From Hyalangium versicolor (GTDB lineage Bacteria; Myxococcota; Myxococcia; Myxococcales; Myxococcaceae): a stretch of 64,000 nt of DNA. The stretch spans positions 249,790-313,789 of the forward strand of contig NZ_JAHXBF010000016.1 of the NCBI RefSeq assembly GCF_020103695.1. The letters run 5' to 3'. A model generated the notes under the pieces. It was not told where the DNA came from. It saw only the letters and a program-made list of their open reading frames with translations, and did not search any database. Position 1 is the first letter of the stretch. Every line of letters begins with the position of its first letter. Shown piece after piece: positions 1 through 8,777 of the stretch. The translations under genes were made by a program, and so were the position numbers.

Positions 1-40
1 GCGAGCCCGAGCCCCGCCGCGACGCCGCTCATTCGCCCGT

Positions 41-2215
41 TCACTCGAGCACCTCGGAAACGTCCATCGAGCGGTCGAGCAGCGTCTGCGTGAAGCGGCG
101 CGAGCTGAAGCTGAAGAGGTGTACACGGAGGGTGCGGCTGAAGCGGCGAATCCCGACACGGCCCACGATCGAGACGTCTCCACGGATGAGCTGCATGCCG
201 AGCTCCCAGTTGGCGTTGCCGAGCACCACCAGGTTTCCGTTGTCGCGCTGGCCAAAGGCAAGCGAGGCCTGGAGCGGGAAGTCGGTGTTGATGAGCTCGA
301 GATCAGCCACCACGGCCGCCTTGACGAGACGGATGTCGATGCCGCCCTCGATCGAGGCGGTGAAGTTGAACCCGGGGGTGATCGTCCGTGAGATCGCCCC
401 GCACATGCCGAGCGCATCCTCGCTCCGGAGCAGGTCCGAGCACCGTGCCGTGTCCGTCGAGACCGAGAGGCTGTCGTTCGTCGTCAAGCCGACCTCGCCA
501 CCCAGGCTGATCTTGAAGCCGACGCGCACAGGGCCGAAGCCAAAGCCGAGATTCGGAAGCGAGAACGACTTCGCCGCCGAGAACTCCTCTTCGTGTTCGA
601 GGGAGGGAGCGCTTTGAGAGAAGCTGTGGATGCGCTGGTTGAACGCGTCGACCGCGATCTCGTAGCCCGTCTCTCCCGGGTCCACGCCGAGCGTGGCCTG
701 CCCGACGGCACGCGCGATGGTCACCGAGTAGGAACGCCCGAGCTTGCCCTCGAGCTCGACCTCACCCTCAATGCGGCTGGAGGCACCGGCCCGGTCGAGC
801 CTGTTCTGGGTCGTGAGCCGCACCGCGATGCTCATCCGATCCTCGCTCCCGAGCTTCCGGCTGAACTGCTGGTCGAATGCGATCGCCGTCGCGGCGGAGG
901 AGTCCGGGATCTCCCGCACCAGCACGATGGGGAACACGCGGCAGTCGCTCGTGTCCGTCTCTCCCGCGTTGCCCTCCTGCGCGAAGGAGGCCGTGAAGCA
1001 CCCACGCACCGAGAAATCGCTGACGTCGGCCCACTCGCCGTTCTCGCTCAGCGCGGCGCGGGTCTCCGCCTCGGCGAAGAGCTCATGGGCGAACATGTTC
1101 GGAGTGCCGGGAAGCAGCCGCTCGATGACGACCTCATGGACGCGGCCGAGTTCCGAGTTCGGATCCCCCACCGTCAGCGGAAGCCAGCCGCTCTGCGTTC
1201 CAGCGGGCGCAATCTCGTACCGGAGCGTGGCGCGGCCGGGCATGGCCGTGAGGGTCCCGAGCTCCGCGGGCGCGTGGCCGAACTGGAGATCCTCGGTGAT
1301 CCCCGGAGCGCTCGCCTCGAGTTCCGGTGGCACGTCTTCCGGAGCCAACCCCGAGATGTAGGGGTCGCGGCCGTTGACGACGAGCGTCGACTGCACGACC
1401 AGGCTGGGGGCGAGTACCTCCGCGTTGGAGGAGTCGGCCGCAGGGAGGATGGCTACCGAGGAGGCTGGCTCCATTGACTCGTAGCGAACGTCGATGAGGT
1501 TGCTGCTCCCGTCGTTCGGAGTCGGTTGGATGTCGACGTTGTAGACACAGCCCCGATGGAGCTCCGGCGCCGACGGATCAGCGACGCTGCGGCACGTCTG
1601 GTTGAGCTCCGCGCCTCGGGCCGCTTCGGTGAAAGAGACCGCCGGGTAGTCGATGCCAGTGCCCGCTTCGTCTCCGTCGAAGGTGACGCGCAGGTTCACG
1701 GCCTTCCCGACCAGCGCCCCACACAGAGTGGTCGGCCAGATGAAGCCGTCGAAGAGCTGCTCCTGGCCATTGCCCACGAGAGCGATGTCGGCGGCGCTAG
1801 AGGCGCACTCGATCGGCTCGGCGGGGTTGGCGGGGTGGGCCTCGATGAAACTGAAGCTGACGGCAACGTTGCGGGTGGCCGGCGCATTGGGGTTGAGGCT
1901 CGTCGACGTGACGCCGAACTGGATGGGCACACGATTGTTCACGAAGACGGGCTGGCTCAGGTCGTAGCGCAGGTTGAGGTAGGTCAACCGAACCTTGCTG
2001 AGACACACGCCGTTATCGGCGCTATTGGGACACGTGGGGACGTTCGGCTCACCGACGTCCGGCCCGCCGGTGGATGGACCGCCCGTGTCGGGACCGCCGG
2101 TGTCCGACCCGCCACACGCGCTCGCGAGGAGGAAGAGGAGCGAACCGATGACTCCATACCTCCGCCTGGCTCCGTGACTCATGCTGGATGACAGGGACCG
2201 CACAGGATTCTTCAT
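41..2215 (-). CDS. Large secreted lipoprotein, function unknown
   Basis: A 724-residue predicted lipoprotein that I cannot assign to a family. The ATG at 2213-2215 follows AGAGG with 6 bases between. The frame stays open upstream, but those codons would run through the promoter and into the divergent gene. The N-terminus has a basic stretch, a hydrophobic run and a lipobox ending LASAC (Cys34), then repeats of Gly-Pro-Asp/Ser-Thr-Gly, a flexible tether typical of myxobacterial lipoproteins. The body is rich in alternating hydrophobic/polar segments that suggest beta strands and has about eight scattered cysteines. Export to the periplasm or outer membrane is inferred. A near-perfect sigma-54 promoter sits about 46 bp upstream, and the neighbouring divergent gene is a sigma-54 activator that may control it. 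Confidence 0.75.
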   Translation of the reverse strand: MKNPVRSLSSSMSHGARRRYGVIGSLLFLLASACGGSDTGGPDTGGPSTGGPDVGEPNVPTCPNSADNGVCLSKVRLTYLNLRYDLSQPVFVNNRVPIQFGVTSTSLNPNAPATRNVAVSFSFIEAHPANPAEPIECASSAADIALVGNGQEQLFDGFIWPTTLCGALVGKAVNLRVTFDGDEAGTGIDYPAVSFTEAARGAELNQTCRSVADPSAPELHRGCVYNVDIQPTPNDGSSNLIDVRYESMEPASSVAILPAADSSNAEVLAPSLVVQSTLVVNGRDPYISGLAPEDVPPELEASAPGITEDLQFGHAPAELGTLTAMPGRATLRYEIAPAGTQSGWLPLTVGDPNSELGRVHEVVIERLLPGTPNMFAHELFAEAETRAALSENGEWADVSDFSVRGCFTASFAQEGNAGETDTSDCRVFPIVLVREIPDSSAATAIAFDQQFSRKLGSEDRMSIAVRLTTQNRLDRAGASSRIEGEVELEGKLGRSYSVTIARAVGQATLGVDPGETGYEIAVDAFNQRIHSFSQSAPSLEHEEEFSAAKSFSLPNLGFGFGPVRVGFKISLGGEVGLTTNDSLSVSTDTARCSDLLRSEDALGMCGAISRTITPGFNFTASIEGGIDIRLVKAAVVADLELINTDFPLQASLAFGQRDNGNLVVLGNANWELGMQLIRGDVSIVGRVGIRRFSRTLRVHLFSFSSRRFTQTLLDRSMDVSEVLE

Positions 2216-2260
2216 GATGGACCTCTGAGGTGGTGATGCGTGGGTCGGCTGGGGGCATAC

Positions 2261-2275
2261 GCAACGGCCGTACCA
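2261..2275 (-). promoter_or_regulatory. Sigma-54 (-24/-12) promoter of the lipoprotein gene
   Basis: Read on the minus strand the site is CTGGTACGGCCGTTGCG. It fits the sigma-54 consensus YTGGCACGRNNNTTGCW at nearly every position: the invariant GG and GC are present and are separated by exactly 10 bases. One mismatch lies in TGGCAC (T for C) and one at the final W. Transcription would begin near 2250, giving a leader of about 35 bases to the ATG at 2215 that contains the AGAGG ribosome site. The gene on the other side encodes an enhancer-binding protein. Confidence 0.7.
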
Positions 2276-2323
2276 GCGCGCCGAGCGAAGGGATGGGCAC
2301 TCGGAAAGGCCCCGCTTGCCGGG

Positions 2324-2370
2324 TACAGCCTGTAGGCAGTGACCAACACCCCTCTGGGGACCGCCAACAC
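2324..2370. promoter_or_regulatory. Possible upstream activator sites (CCAACAC pair and small palindrome)
   Basis: Two identical CCAACAC heptamers lie at 2343-2349 and 2364-2370, 21 bp apart, which is two helical turns and places them on the same DNA face. A short palindrome TACAG-C-CTGTA lies at 2324-2334. All are 50-95 bp upstream of the -24 element, a usual distance for enhancer-binding proteins. That they bind the adjacent activator is inference. Confidence 0.3.
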
Positions 2371-2396
2371 TCGGCCCTGTGCTAGCTTGCCGGGCC

Positions 2397-3725
2397 ATGT
2401 CCAGCGGAACGACGCGCCCGGATCGCCCAGTAGGGGTCCCCATCCGCACGCTGACCATTGAAGTCGTGGGGGGGCCGGATCAGGGCCTGTCCCACCTCGC
2501 GGACGGCGAGACAGTGACGGTGGGGACAGCAGAGAGCAATGAGTTGCGTCTGACGGACCCCACCGTGTCCCGGTACCACCTGGAGCTCTCGCGAAAGGGA
2601 GATCGAGTCGCGGTGACGGATCTCGGCTCCACCAACAGCACGGCGGCAGGCACCGCATTCCTCGAGCGCGGCACGGTGGCTCCGGGGACCGTCCTGACAC
2701 TCGGGAGGACCTCGCTGCGGGTGGGGGATGGGCCCACCCGCACTCTCTCCCTTCATGAGTCTGGTGCCTTGGGGCCGCTACGAGGCCAGAGCGCCCCGAT
2801 GAGGAGGCTCATGGCGCAGATTCTCCGGGCGGCCAGGACGGACGCATCCGTGCTGCTCCAGGGAGAGTCTGGCACGGGCAAGGAGCTCATCGCCCGTGCC
2901 CTCCATGACGAGAGCCCACGCGCGAACAAGCCCTTCGTGACGCTGGACTGTGGTGTCATCTCTCCCGGGCTCGTCGCCAGCGAGCTGTTCGGCCACGAGC
3001 GCGGCGCCTTCACGGGGGCGGATCGCCGTCACCTTGGCGTCTTCGAGCGGGCGCAGGGCGGCACGCTCTTCCTGGACGAGATCGGCGAGCTGTCCCCTGC
3101 CCTCCAGACGGCGCTGCTGGGAGTGCTGGAGCGGCGGCGCTTCCGGAGGCTCGGAGGCGGCGAGGAGTTGTCCGTGGACGTGCGCGTGATCAGCGCCACC
3201 CACCGGGATCTCCGAGCCGAGGTCAACGCCAATACGTTTCGGTTGGATCTCTACTACCGGCTCGCGGTGGTGCGGCTGGAAGTGCCCCCACTCCACCAAC
3301 GCGTGGATGACATCCCCCTTCTGGTGGAGCACTTCCTGAACGAGGCCGGGTACACGGGACTCTTGTCGGCGCTAGTACCACCGCCGCTGATGGCCACGCT
3401 GCAGGCGCATCGCTGGCCGGGCAACGTGCGAGAGCTGCGCAACTACGTGGAGGCCATCCTCGCCATGGGCGAGCCCCCCTCCCTGGAGCACGTGGCGGGA
3501 GGCGCCAGCGCCACGCAGGCCTCATCGCCTCCGGTACCCTCGGTGGCCCTGCCCCTGGAGCGAAGCTATCGCGAGGCGCGGCAGAAGGTGCTCGAGGACT
3601 TCGAGCTCCAATTCCTCAAGGCGCTGATGGACCGTGCGGGGAACAACGTCTCGCTGGCGGCGCGCCTGGCACAGATGGACAGGAGCTACCTGATCGATCT
3701 TCTCCACCGACACCACCTGCGCTGA
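2397..3725 (+). CDS. FHA-domain sigma-54-dependent transcriptional activator
   Basis: A 442-residue enhancer-binding protein that would remodel sigma-54 RNA polymerase by ATP hydrolysis. An FHA domain (about residues 18-112; GTAESNELRL, TVSRYH, GSTNS) takes the place of a receiver and should read phosphothreonine made by a Ser/Thr kinase. The AAA+ domain has Walker A GESGTGKE (about 156-163), the sigma-54-contacting GAFTGA (203-208) and Walker B GGTLFLDE (about 222-229). A Fis-like helix-turn-helix closes the protein. The ATG at 2397 was preferred to an upstream in-frame codon because homologous sequence begins near there. It is divergent from the lipoprotein gene, which carries a sigma-54 promoter and is its likely target. 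FHA-type activators of this design are characteristic of myxobacteria. Confidence 0.93.
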   Translation: MSSGTTRPDRPVGVPIRTLTIEVVGGPDQGLSHLADGETVTVGTAESNELRLTDPTVSRYHLELSRKGDRVAVTDLGSTNSTAAGTAFLERGTVAPGTVLTLGRTSLRVGDGPTRTLSLHESGALGPLRGQSAPMRRLMAQILRAARTDASVLLQGESGTGKELIARALHDESPRANKPFVTLDCGVISPGLVASELFGHERGAFTGADRRHLGVFERAQGGTLFLDEIGELSPALQTALLGVLERRRFRRLGGGEELSVDVRVISATHRDLRAEVNANTFRLDLYYRLAVVRLEVPPLHQRVDDIPLLVEHFLNEAGYTGLLSALVPPPLMATLQAHRWPGNVRELRNYVEAILAMGEPPSLEHVAGGASATQASSPPVPSVALPLERSYREARQKVLEDFELQFLKALMDRAGNNVSLAARLAQMDRSYLIDLLHRHHLR

Positions 3726-3752
3726 GGCTCAGGGTCTCCAGTGCAGATCCCC

Positions 3753-4376
3753 TTAGGAGCAGACGCGCACCCCCTGGGCGCACTGCTCGGTGAGCGTGTC
3801 GAAGCCCAGATACACATCCCCCTCGATGGCGTTGAGCTCCACGGGGCAGCTATACGCACACCCCACCAACGCCTCCTCATCCATCGCCGGCAAGGCGCCA
3901 CCACTGGCCGCGAGCACGTCGCACGTCTGGAGCGTCGCGACGGCGCGAACGATGATGAACTCCTCCGGCGCCTCGGTGGAGACGGACGAACCCGAAAGGT
4001 TGCGCAGCGCCTGGCGGATCTCCTCCCGCGCCTCGGGGCGAGGCAGGTCGGTGATGTCCGGCAATGGGGCGGGGATGCAGACGCGGTGCTCGGGTATCAG
4101 GGAACAGTCGTGGTCCGCGCACCAGCGGATGAGCTGGCCCGAGCGGCACCCCGGCAACCCTCCAAGGCGGACGAAGTCGATGACGAGCGAGGAGGGCACG
4201 GTCCCCCCCCCAGCGGGCACGGCCCGCGAGAGCAGGTAGGTGCCGTCGTCCTCCCGGCACAAGAACCCATCGAGCCCTTCCCCCTCCTCTCCGAACGTGA
4301 GCCGCACCTGCCGCACCTCGTTGCACCCGGTGAGCAGCATCAAGGCCAGAAGCCCCTCGAGGATGAACTCTCTCAA
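3753..4376 (-). CDS. Small Cys-containing lipoprotein, TTG start
   Basis: A 207-residue predicted lipoprotein of unknown function. Translation most likely begins at TTG 4374-4376, which overlaps the TGA of the upstream gene (TTGA) and has GGAGG 7 bases before it, so the two genes should be translationally coupled. The N-terminus is a short hydrophobic signal ending LLTGC (lipobox Cys18). Starting at the next ATG (codon 13) would leave too short a signal. The mature part has about eight cysteines and no motif I recognise. Its upstream partner is a membrane-anchored PEGA protein, so both probably act at the cell envelope. It converges with the FHA activator, leaving 27 bp between the stops. Confidence 0.7.
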   Translation of the reverse strand: MREFILEGLLALMLLTGCNEVRQVRLTFGEEGEGLDGFLCREDDGTYLLSRAVPAGGGTVPSSLVIDFVRLGGLPGCRSGQLIRWCADHDCSLIPEHRVCIPAPLPDITDLPRPEAREEIRQALRNLSGSSVSTEAPEEFIIVRAVATLQTCDVLAASGGALPAMDEEALVGCAYSCPVELNAIEGDVYLGFDTLTEQCAQGVRVCS

Positions 4377-5578
4377 AACCCCACCTCCGTTCGAACAGGC
4401 CGCTGCCAGAGCAGGGCGGTGGTGGTCGCACCGGCGACGAGCGCGGCCACCCCCACGGCGATCCAGAAGTCCCGCCGCCGATAGAGGGCCGGAGCTGGCT
4501 CGACGACATGCCCCTGGACGAGCAGATCCCTCAAGACACCCTCCACCGCCCCATGGAGCGCCTTCCTCTCCGCCTGGCGTTCTGTCCGCGCCGCCGCGAG
4601 CCCCTGGATGGCCAGCGTCCCCCTGAGCCGATAGCCAGCGCGCTCGGCGTCGCCGGTGAGCAGCACGAGCCGAGGTGCCCGCAGCGCGGTGGAGAGCAGG
4701 CGCAGCGAGCCCGCGGAGTCCAGGCTCGCCGAGGACGCACCGTAGTGTGCTGCCCACTGGCTGGCGGCGAGCTCGGGCGAGGCAGGCAGCGTGGTGAAGG
4801 CCACGGGGAGCTCGGGCCCCTTGGCCGAGATGACCTGGACCGCGAACTGTCTCCCCTCCGCGTCGACGCGAACCACGTGCCGTCCCTCCAGGACATCGAT
4901 TGAGCATGGGGCGACGCAAACACCGGGCCGCCCATCCAGGGAGAGCCGAGCGGGTCCGAAGTCGGACGTGACATGCAGCGTAGTATGTGCCCGCGCCGCA
5001 CCTTCCTCCGCGCCGTGGACGAGCACTCGTCCTACCTCGGGAGGCAGTACACCGATGTCCTCGGGCAGCTCCAACCCGAGCACCCCCAGCTCCGAAGCCA
5101 CCTGGAGGGCTGTCTCCTCGCGCCTCATCCCCACATGGCAAGCGACCTGCCAGAGGAGCCATCGGGCAACGATCTGACGGTGCCCCTGGCTCAGGCTCCT
5201 GGGGAGCACCCCTTCATTTCCAATGACCTCGAGGCAGTCGGCGAACTCGGCGTTGATGTAGTGCCGCCGAGCCTCTTGCAAGTGCCGCTCGAGTTCCAGG
5301 AGTTGGGGATCTCCACCGGGTTGGGGGGGAACTGTGGGAAGCTCGGCCAGCCGCAGCGTTACAGGCAACCCGGTGGGCCGCTCCTGGACCCACTCGTGGA
5401 CGGAGGCGCGAGCCTCGGGTGCGCCCACGACGAAGAGGGTGATCGAGGGGAGACTGGACGCGGGCTCGGCCGCGAAGGAGGCAGCGCTCCAGAGCCCCAG
5501 GAGCGCCGAGAAGACAGAGCAGCTCCTGGGGAAGGGCAACCCGCGACGGCGGTATATTGAAGGCCGAGACTTGCTCAA
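4373..5578 (-). CDS. PEGA-domain envelope protein, TTG start
   Basis: A 401-residue exported protein. The start is taken as TTG 5576-5578, with GGAGG 7 bases upstream; no better ATG or GTG lies near the signal peptide. An Arg-rich N-terminus and hydrophobic core end at a plausible cleavage site SFA-AEP near residue 36. A PEGA-like beta domain lies at about residues 200-248 (LSLDGRPG, then APCSIDVLEGRH). A single membrane span occurs near the C-terminus (about 371-391), followed by a short basic tail. PEGA domains are generally surface or periplasmic and often accompany bacterial Ser/Thr kinases. The divergent neighbour is exactly such a kinase with its own PEGA tail. The downstream lipoprotein gene overlaps the stop codon. 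Confidence 0.75.
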   Translation of the reverse strand: MSKSRPSIYRRRGLPFPRSCSVFSALLGLWSAASFAAEPASSLPSITLFVVGAPEARASVHEWVQERPTGLPVTLRLAELPTVPPQPGGDPQLLELERHLQEARRHYINAEFADCLEVIGNEGVLPRSLSQGHRQIVARWLLWQVACHVGMRREETALQVASELGVLGLELPEDIGVLPPEVGRVLVHGAEEGAARAHTTLHVTSDFGPARLSLDGRPGVCVAPCSIDVLEGRHVVRVDAEGRQFAVQVISAKGPELPVAFTTLPASPELAASQWAAHYGASSASLDSAGSLRLLSTALRAPRLVLLTGDAERAGYRLRGTLAIQGLAAARTERQAERKALHGAVEGVLRDLLVQGHVVEPAPALYRRRDFWIAVGVAALVAGATTTALLWQRPVRTEVGF

Positions 5579-5607
5579 CAGAGACCCTCCAGGGATGGAG
5601 TGAACGC

Positions 5608-7176
5608 GTGGAGTGGGATGGCCGCTATCGATTGATCCGACAACTCGCCAGGGGCGGGATGGGTGAGATCTGGGAGGCGAGCGCAAAGGGGGAAGGAGGG
5701 TTCGTGCGGCGGGTGGCCATCAAGCGGCTCATCGCCGAGCATGAACAGGATCCCTCCCAGGCTCGGATGTTCCTCGACGAGGCGCGAATCGCAAGCCAAT
5801 TGCATCACGCCAACATCCTGTCCATTCTCGACTATGGCGTGGTGGAGGGCACCCCTTATCAGGTGCTCGAATACGTGGATGGAGTCGACACCGAGCGGCT
5901 GAGGCAGCGAGGGCTCGAGGCAGGTGAGGCCTTCCCGGTCGAGCTGGCGCTGCACGTGTGCACCGAGGTGGCTCATGCGTTGCAGTATGCCCATGAGGCA
6001 AGGGATGGGGCGGGGCAGACGCTGGGGATCGTACATCGAGACGTGAGCCCCTCGAACATCCTCGTGTCGTGGACAGGGGACGTGAAGCTGGCGGACTTTG
6101 GCATCGCGCTGGCAAGAGACAGGCAGGAGCGGACGCTGGCGGGGTTCACAAAGGGCAAGCCGGCGTACATGCCGCCGGAGCAGGTGACGCGAGGAGAAAT
6201 GGATGGACGCTCGGATGTCTTCGCGCTCGGGTGCGTGCTGCACGCGTTGCTGACGGGTCACAGCCCGCTCGCGGGCGAGGAGCGGATGGCGGATCTGCTG
6301 GCAGGCAAGGAGCTGGAGCTATCAGACACGCTCCCGGTGGAGGTGCGGGACCTCATCGCACGGGCCGTTCGGAGGGCAAGGCATCAGCGATTCCAGAGCG
6401 CAGCGGAGTTCGCCGAGGCCACCGACAAGGTGCTGGTGGCCCGAAGCACCCGATCAGGGCGCGCGCTGCTGAGCGAGTGGGTGGCTCGGGTCCGTGAGAA
6501 GGAGGAAGCCCGGGCTCGCCGCGTCTCCGGGTGGGCCGGCTCCTTCCAGGAGGTGGAGCAGCTCCTCGGCGGGGTCCTGGCGCCAGTTCCCGGGAGCGCA
6601 ATGGCCGTCCCCGCCACGCCTCCTCCTCGGATGGAGCAGAAGCCTCAGCGGCGGCGGTGGCCATGGTTCGCCGTGCTTGCGCTGGGAGGCCTGGGATGGC
6701 TCGGAGTTGCAAGCCCCTGGAGACTCGTGCGGAGAGACGAGCCGCCCATGCCCATGGTGCAGCCAGTCTCAGCCCTCGCCCCCACGCAGCCCCCCCCGGA
6801 GCAGGAGGAAGTTGTCACAGGGGAGAGCCCGCCACCCGCTCCGGCGGAGGCCCCCGTGACGCGCCCGGCCCCGCGAGAAGAGGAGAGTCCCTCGAAGCGA
6901 CCGGTCCGTGCTCAGGCGAGCCCCGCGCGGGGAGCTTCGGGGGCACTGACGGTGGGAGGAGAGGGGGCACTGCGCGCGGAGGTCATCATCGACGGCCAGC
7001 GCCGAGGCCACGCACCGATGCTCATCGAGCTCCCCTTGGGAGAGCACGTCCTGGAGCTCAAGACACCCGATGGCCACCGCGTTGGCCCGGAGCGGGTCCA
7101 GCTCACCGAATTCCATACGCTCGCTGCCCCACTGCGCTGGGTGGTTCCCGTGGCTCGAGCTTCACCCGAGAAGTAA
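5608..7176 (+). CDS. Membrane Ser/Thr protein kinase with PEGA tail
   Basis: A 522-residue Hanks-type kinase that phosphorylates Ser/Thr on proteins. The catalytic domain (about 6-275) has the glycine loop LARGGMGE, Lys39 in AIKR, His-Arg-Asp 143-145 (HRDVSPSN), DFG 163-165 and PPE in place of APE. One membrane span (about 351-370) is followed by a Pro/Glu-rich linker and a C-terminal PEGA domain (about 445-500), so the kinase is cytoplasmic and the PEGA part lies outside. The GTG start follows GGAG by 7 bases; an in-frame TTG at 5557 would overlap the divergent gene. Only 29 bp separate this start from that of the PEGA envelope protein, so at least one promoter must lie inside the other gene. 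Confidence 0.95.
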   Translation: MEWDGRYRLIRQLARGGMGEIWEASAKGEGGFVRRVAIKRLIAEHEQDPSQARMFLDEARIASQLHHANILSILDYGVVEGTPYQVLEYVDGVDTERLRQRGLEAGEAFPVELALHVCTEVAHALQYAHEARDGAGQTLGIVHRDVSPSNILVSWTGDVKLADFGIALARDRQERTLAGFTKGKPAYMPPEQVTRGEMDGRSDVFALGCVLHALLTGHSPLAGEERMADLLAGKELELSDTLPVEVRDLIARAVRRARHQRFQSAAEFAEATDKVLVARSTRSGRALLSEWVARVREKEEARARRVSGWAGSFQEVEQLLGGVLAPVPGSAMAVPATPPPRMEQKPQRRRWPWFAVLALGGLGWLGVASPWRLVRRDEPPMPMVQPVSALAPTQPPPEQEEVVTGESPPPAPAEAPVTRPAPREEESPSKRPVRAQASPARGASGALTVGGEGALRAEVIIDGQRRGHAPMLIELPLGEHVLELKTPDGHRVGPERVQLTEFHTLAAPLRWVVPVARASPEK

Positions 7177-7285
7177 GGGGGAGCACGAGCGTCCTGGTGA
7201 GAGCGCCGGAGAGCAGGAGCAGACGCACGACTTATGCGATAGTCACAGGGGCAGGCGCCCTGATGGGTGGGGGCAAGGAGCTCGA

Positions 7286-8053
7286 ATGCACGCAGCCCGT
7301 TGGGCGGCCATGACCGCGTACCTCGTGGTTCTGGCCTGGGCCAGTCCGGTGGAAGCGGGACGCCGCCCCTTCATTTGGGCGTATGACACCGAGATCGCCC
7401 CCAAAGGGGATCTCGAGCTCGAGCAATGGCTATGGGCCAGGGGCCGTGCGCCCGCCTTCCCTCAGCGGCCCTCGGTGTACTGGGTCTGGTGGGCGCCCGT
7501 CTTCGGGCTGAGCCAACGGCTCGAGCTCGCGCTCCCCTTCCAGGTGCGTTCCACGGAGAGCCTTACCGCGCTCGACTCCTTCGAGGCGGACTTGCGCTAC
7601 CGACTCTTCCCCCGCGGAGACGAGCGAGCGTTCCAGCCGCTCGTCCGCCTGGCCTGGCACCAGGCCATCCACACGGCGAACCCCTCGCGGGTGGACGCGG
7701 AGCTCGTCGGCTCGTACCAGTGGGAAGGCGGGCTGCGCGCGGTGCTCAACCTGGGCGCGCAACTGGGCATCCCCGCGCTGCGCGGCGACGAGGGGCCGGT
7801 CCGCGTGCTCGGGATGTGCTCCGCCGGGCTCGCCTACCCCGTGATTCCGGACGAGCTCCAGGTGTCGCTCGAGTCATTCGGAGAATTCGCCCTCGGAGGG
7901 CTGGAGCAGCAACCGCACCTCTTCATCGGCCCGAGCGTAGCCTGGACGTTTGGACGGACCTGGGTGACTGTCGGCACGCTGGTCGGGCTGACTTCGCTCT
8001 ACCCCGAAACTCCCCGCTTCATGCCGAGGCTCATATGGGCAGTCGCGCTCTAA
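7286..8053 (+). CDS. Putative outer-membrane beta-barrel protein
   Basis: A 255-residue protein of no certain family. The ATG is preceded by AAGGAG at 5 bases. A signal peptide covers about residues 1-24, ending in a Val-Glu-Ala-type site. The rest consists of short amphipathic stretches with frequent Trp and Tyr, phrases such as FGLSQRLELALPFQVR, and a C-terminus of alternating hydrophobic residues, which fits an outer-membrane barrel. It overlaps the next gene, a periplasmic cupredoxin, by 19 bases, so the two are probably co-translated and may work together at the envelope. The barrel assignment is inferred from sequence texture only. Confidence 0.65.
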   Translation: MHAARWAAMTAYLVVLAWASPVEAGRRPFIWAYDTEIAPKGDLELEQWLWARGRAPAFPQRPSVYWVWWAPVFGLSQRLELALPFQVRSTESLTALDSFEADLRYRLFPRGDERAFQPLVRLAWHQAIHTANPSRVDAELVGSYQWEGGLRAVLNLGAQLGIPALRGDEGPVRVLGMCSAGLAYPVIPDELQVSLESFGEFALGGLEQQPHLFIGPSVAWTFGRTWVTVGTLVGLTSLYPETPRFMPRLIWAVAL

Positions 8054-8739
8054 CGTCCCTCCTCGCAACGCTCCTGCTCGCCGCGCCGCTGGCCCGGGCG
8101 GAGCCAGGCAGTGTGCAGGGTGAGGTGCTCATCTCCATCGCGGGTCCGGACGGCAAGTCGCGGCCGAAGGAGGACCGCTCGGGCGTGGTGGTGTACATCA
8201 CCGGCTACACGGAGCCCCCCCCCGCCGAGGTGGCGCGCATGGGCCAACGCGACAAGAGCTTCACCCCCTCGGTGCTCCCCATTGTCGCGGGACAAAAGGT
8301 GGAGTTCGAAAACCAGGATCGAGTGCTCCACAATGTGTTTTCGCGCTCGGTCGCTCGCAAGTTCGACGCAGGCAAGAACCGCCCCGGCGAGAAGTACGTC
8401 GAGACATTCAACAAGACGGGCATCATCGATATCTACTGCGACATCCATGAGTCGATGGTCGCGACGCTGGTGGTGGTGCCCAACCGCGCCTTCGCCCTCA
8501 CGGACAAGGAAGGGCGCTTCGTGCTGCGGAACGTGCCCCCCGGACGCTACCCGCTCTTCGCCGTGCACCGGAGCACCGAGAAGAGCGACATCGCGCGCGG
8601 GGAGGTCCACGTGGAGCCCGGCCGCACCAGCACCGTGACGCTGCAGCTCGAGGAGGCGCGAGAGTGCGACACCCACCTCGACAAGCACGGCAAGCCCTAC
8701 GTCCCCCGGCCCGACTACGCTGGGACAAAGGGCGACTAG
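8035..8739 (+). CDS. Periplasmic cupredoxin-like (plastocyanin fold) protein
   Basis: A 234-residue exported protein. The signal peptide is about residues 1-22 (ends ARA). A cupredoxin-like domain follows with a type 1 copper ligand pattern: His99 in VLHNVF, then Cys135, His138 and Met141 in IYCDIHESM. That is the order and spacing of plastocyanin-type centres, so electron transfer or copper binding is likely. A second beta domain at about 155-215 (ALTDKEGRFVLRNVPPG) resembles carboxypeptidase-regulatory/CnaB-like folds. The ATG at 8035 has GAGG just upstream and overlaps the end of the outer-membrane gene. A membrane adenylate cyclase follows 38 bp later. Copper binding itself is an inference from the ligands. 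Confidence 0.85.
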   Translation: MGSRALTSLLATLLLAAPLARAEPGSVQGEVLISIAGPDGKSRPKEDRSGVVVYITGYTEPPPAEVARMGQRDKSFTPSVLPIVAGQKVEFENQDRVLHNVFSRSVARKFDAGKNRPGEKYVETFNKTGIIDIYCDIHESMVATLVVVPNRAFALTDKEGRFVLRNVPPGRYPLFAVHRSTEKSDIARGEVHVEPGRTSTVTLQLEEARECDTHLDKHGKPYVPRPDYAGTKGD

Positions 8740-8777
8740 GCTCGCGGGCCAGCGCGTGGGCGGTTATCGTGCCGCCG

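Noticed and set aside
4377..5162. The small lipoprotein frame stays open upstream to give a 469-residue protein
   Set aside because: The upstream part overlaps the PEGA protein in another frame and is Arg/Gly/Ala-rich without motifs. The TTG start with GGAGG explains the lipoprotein better.
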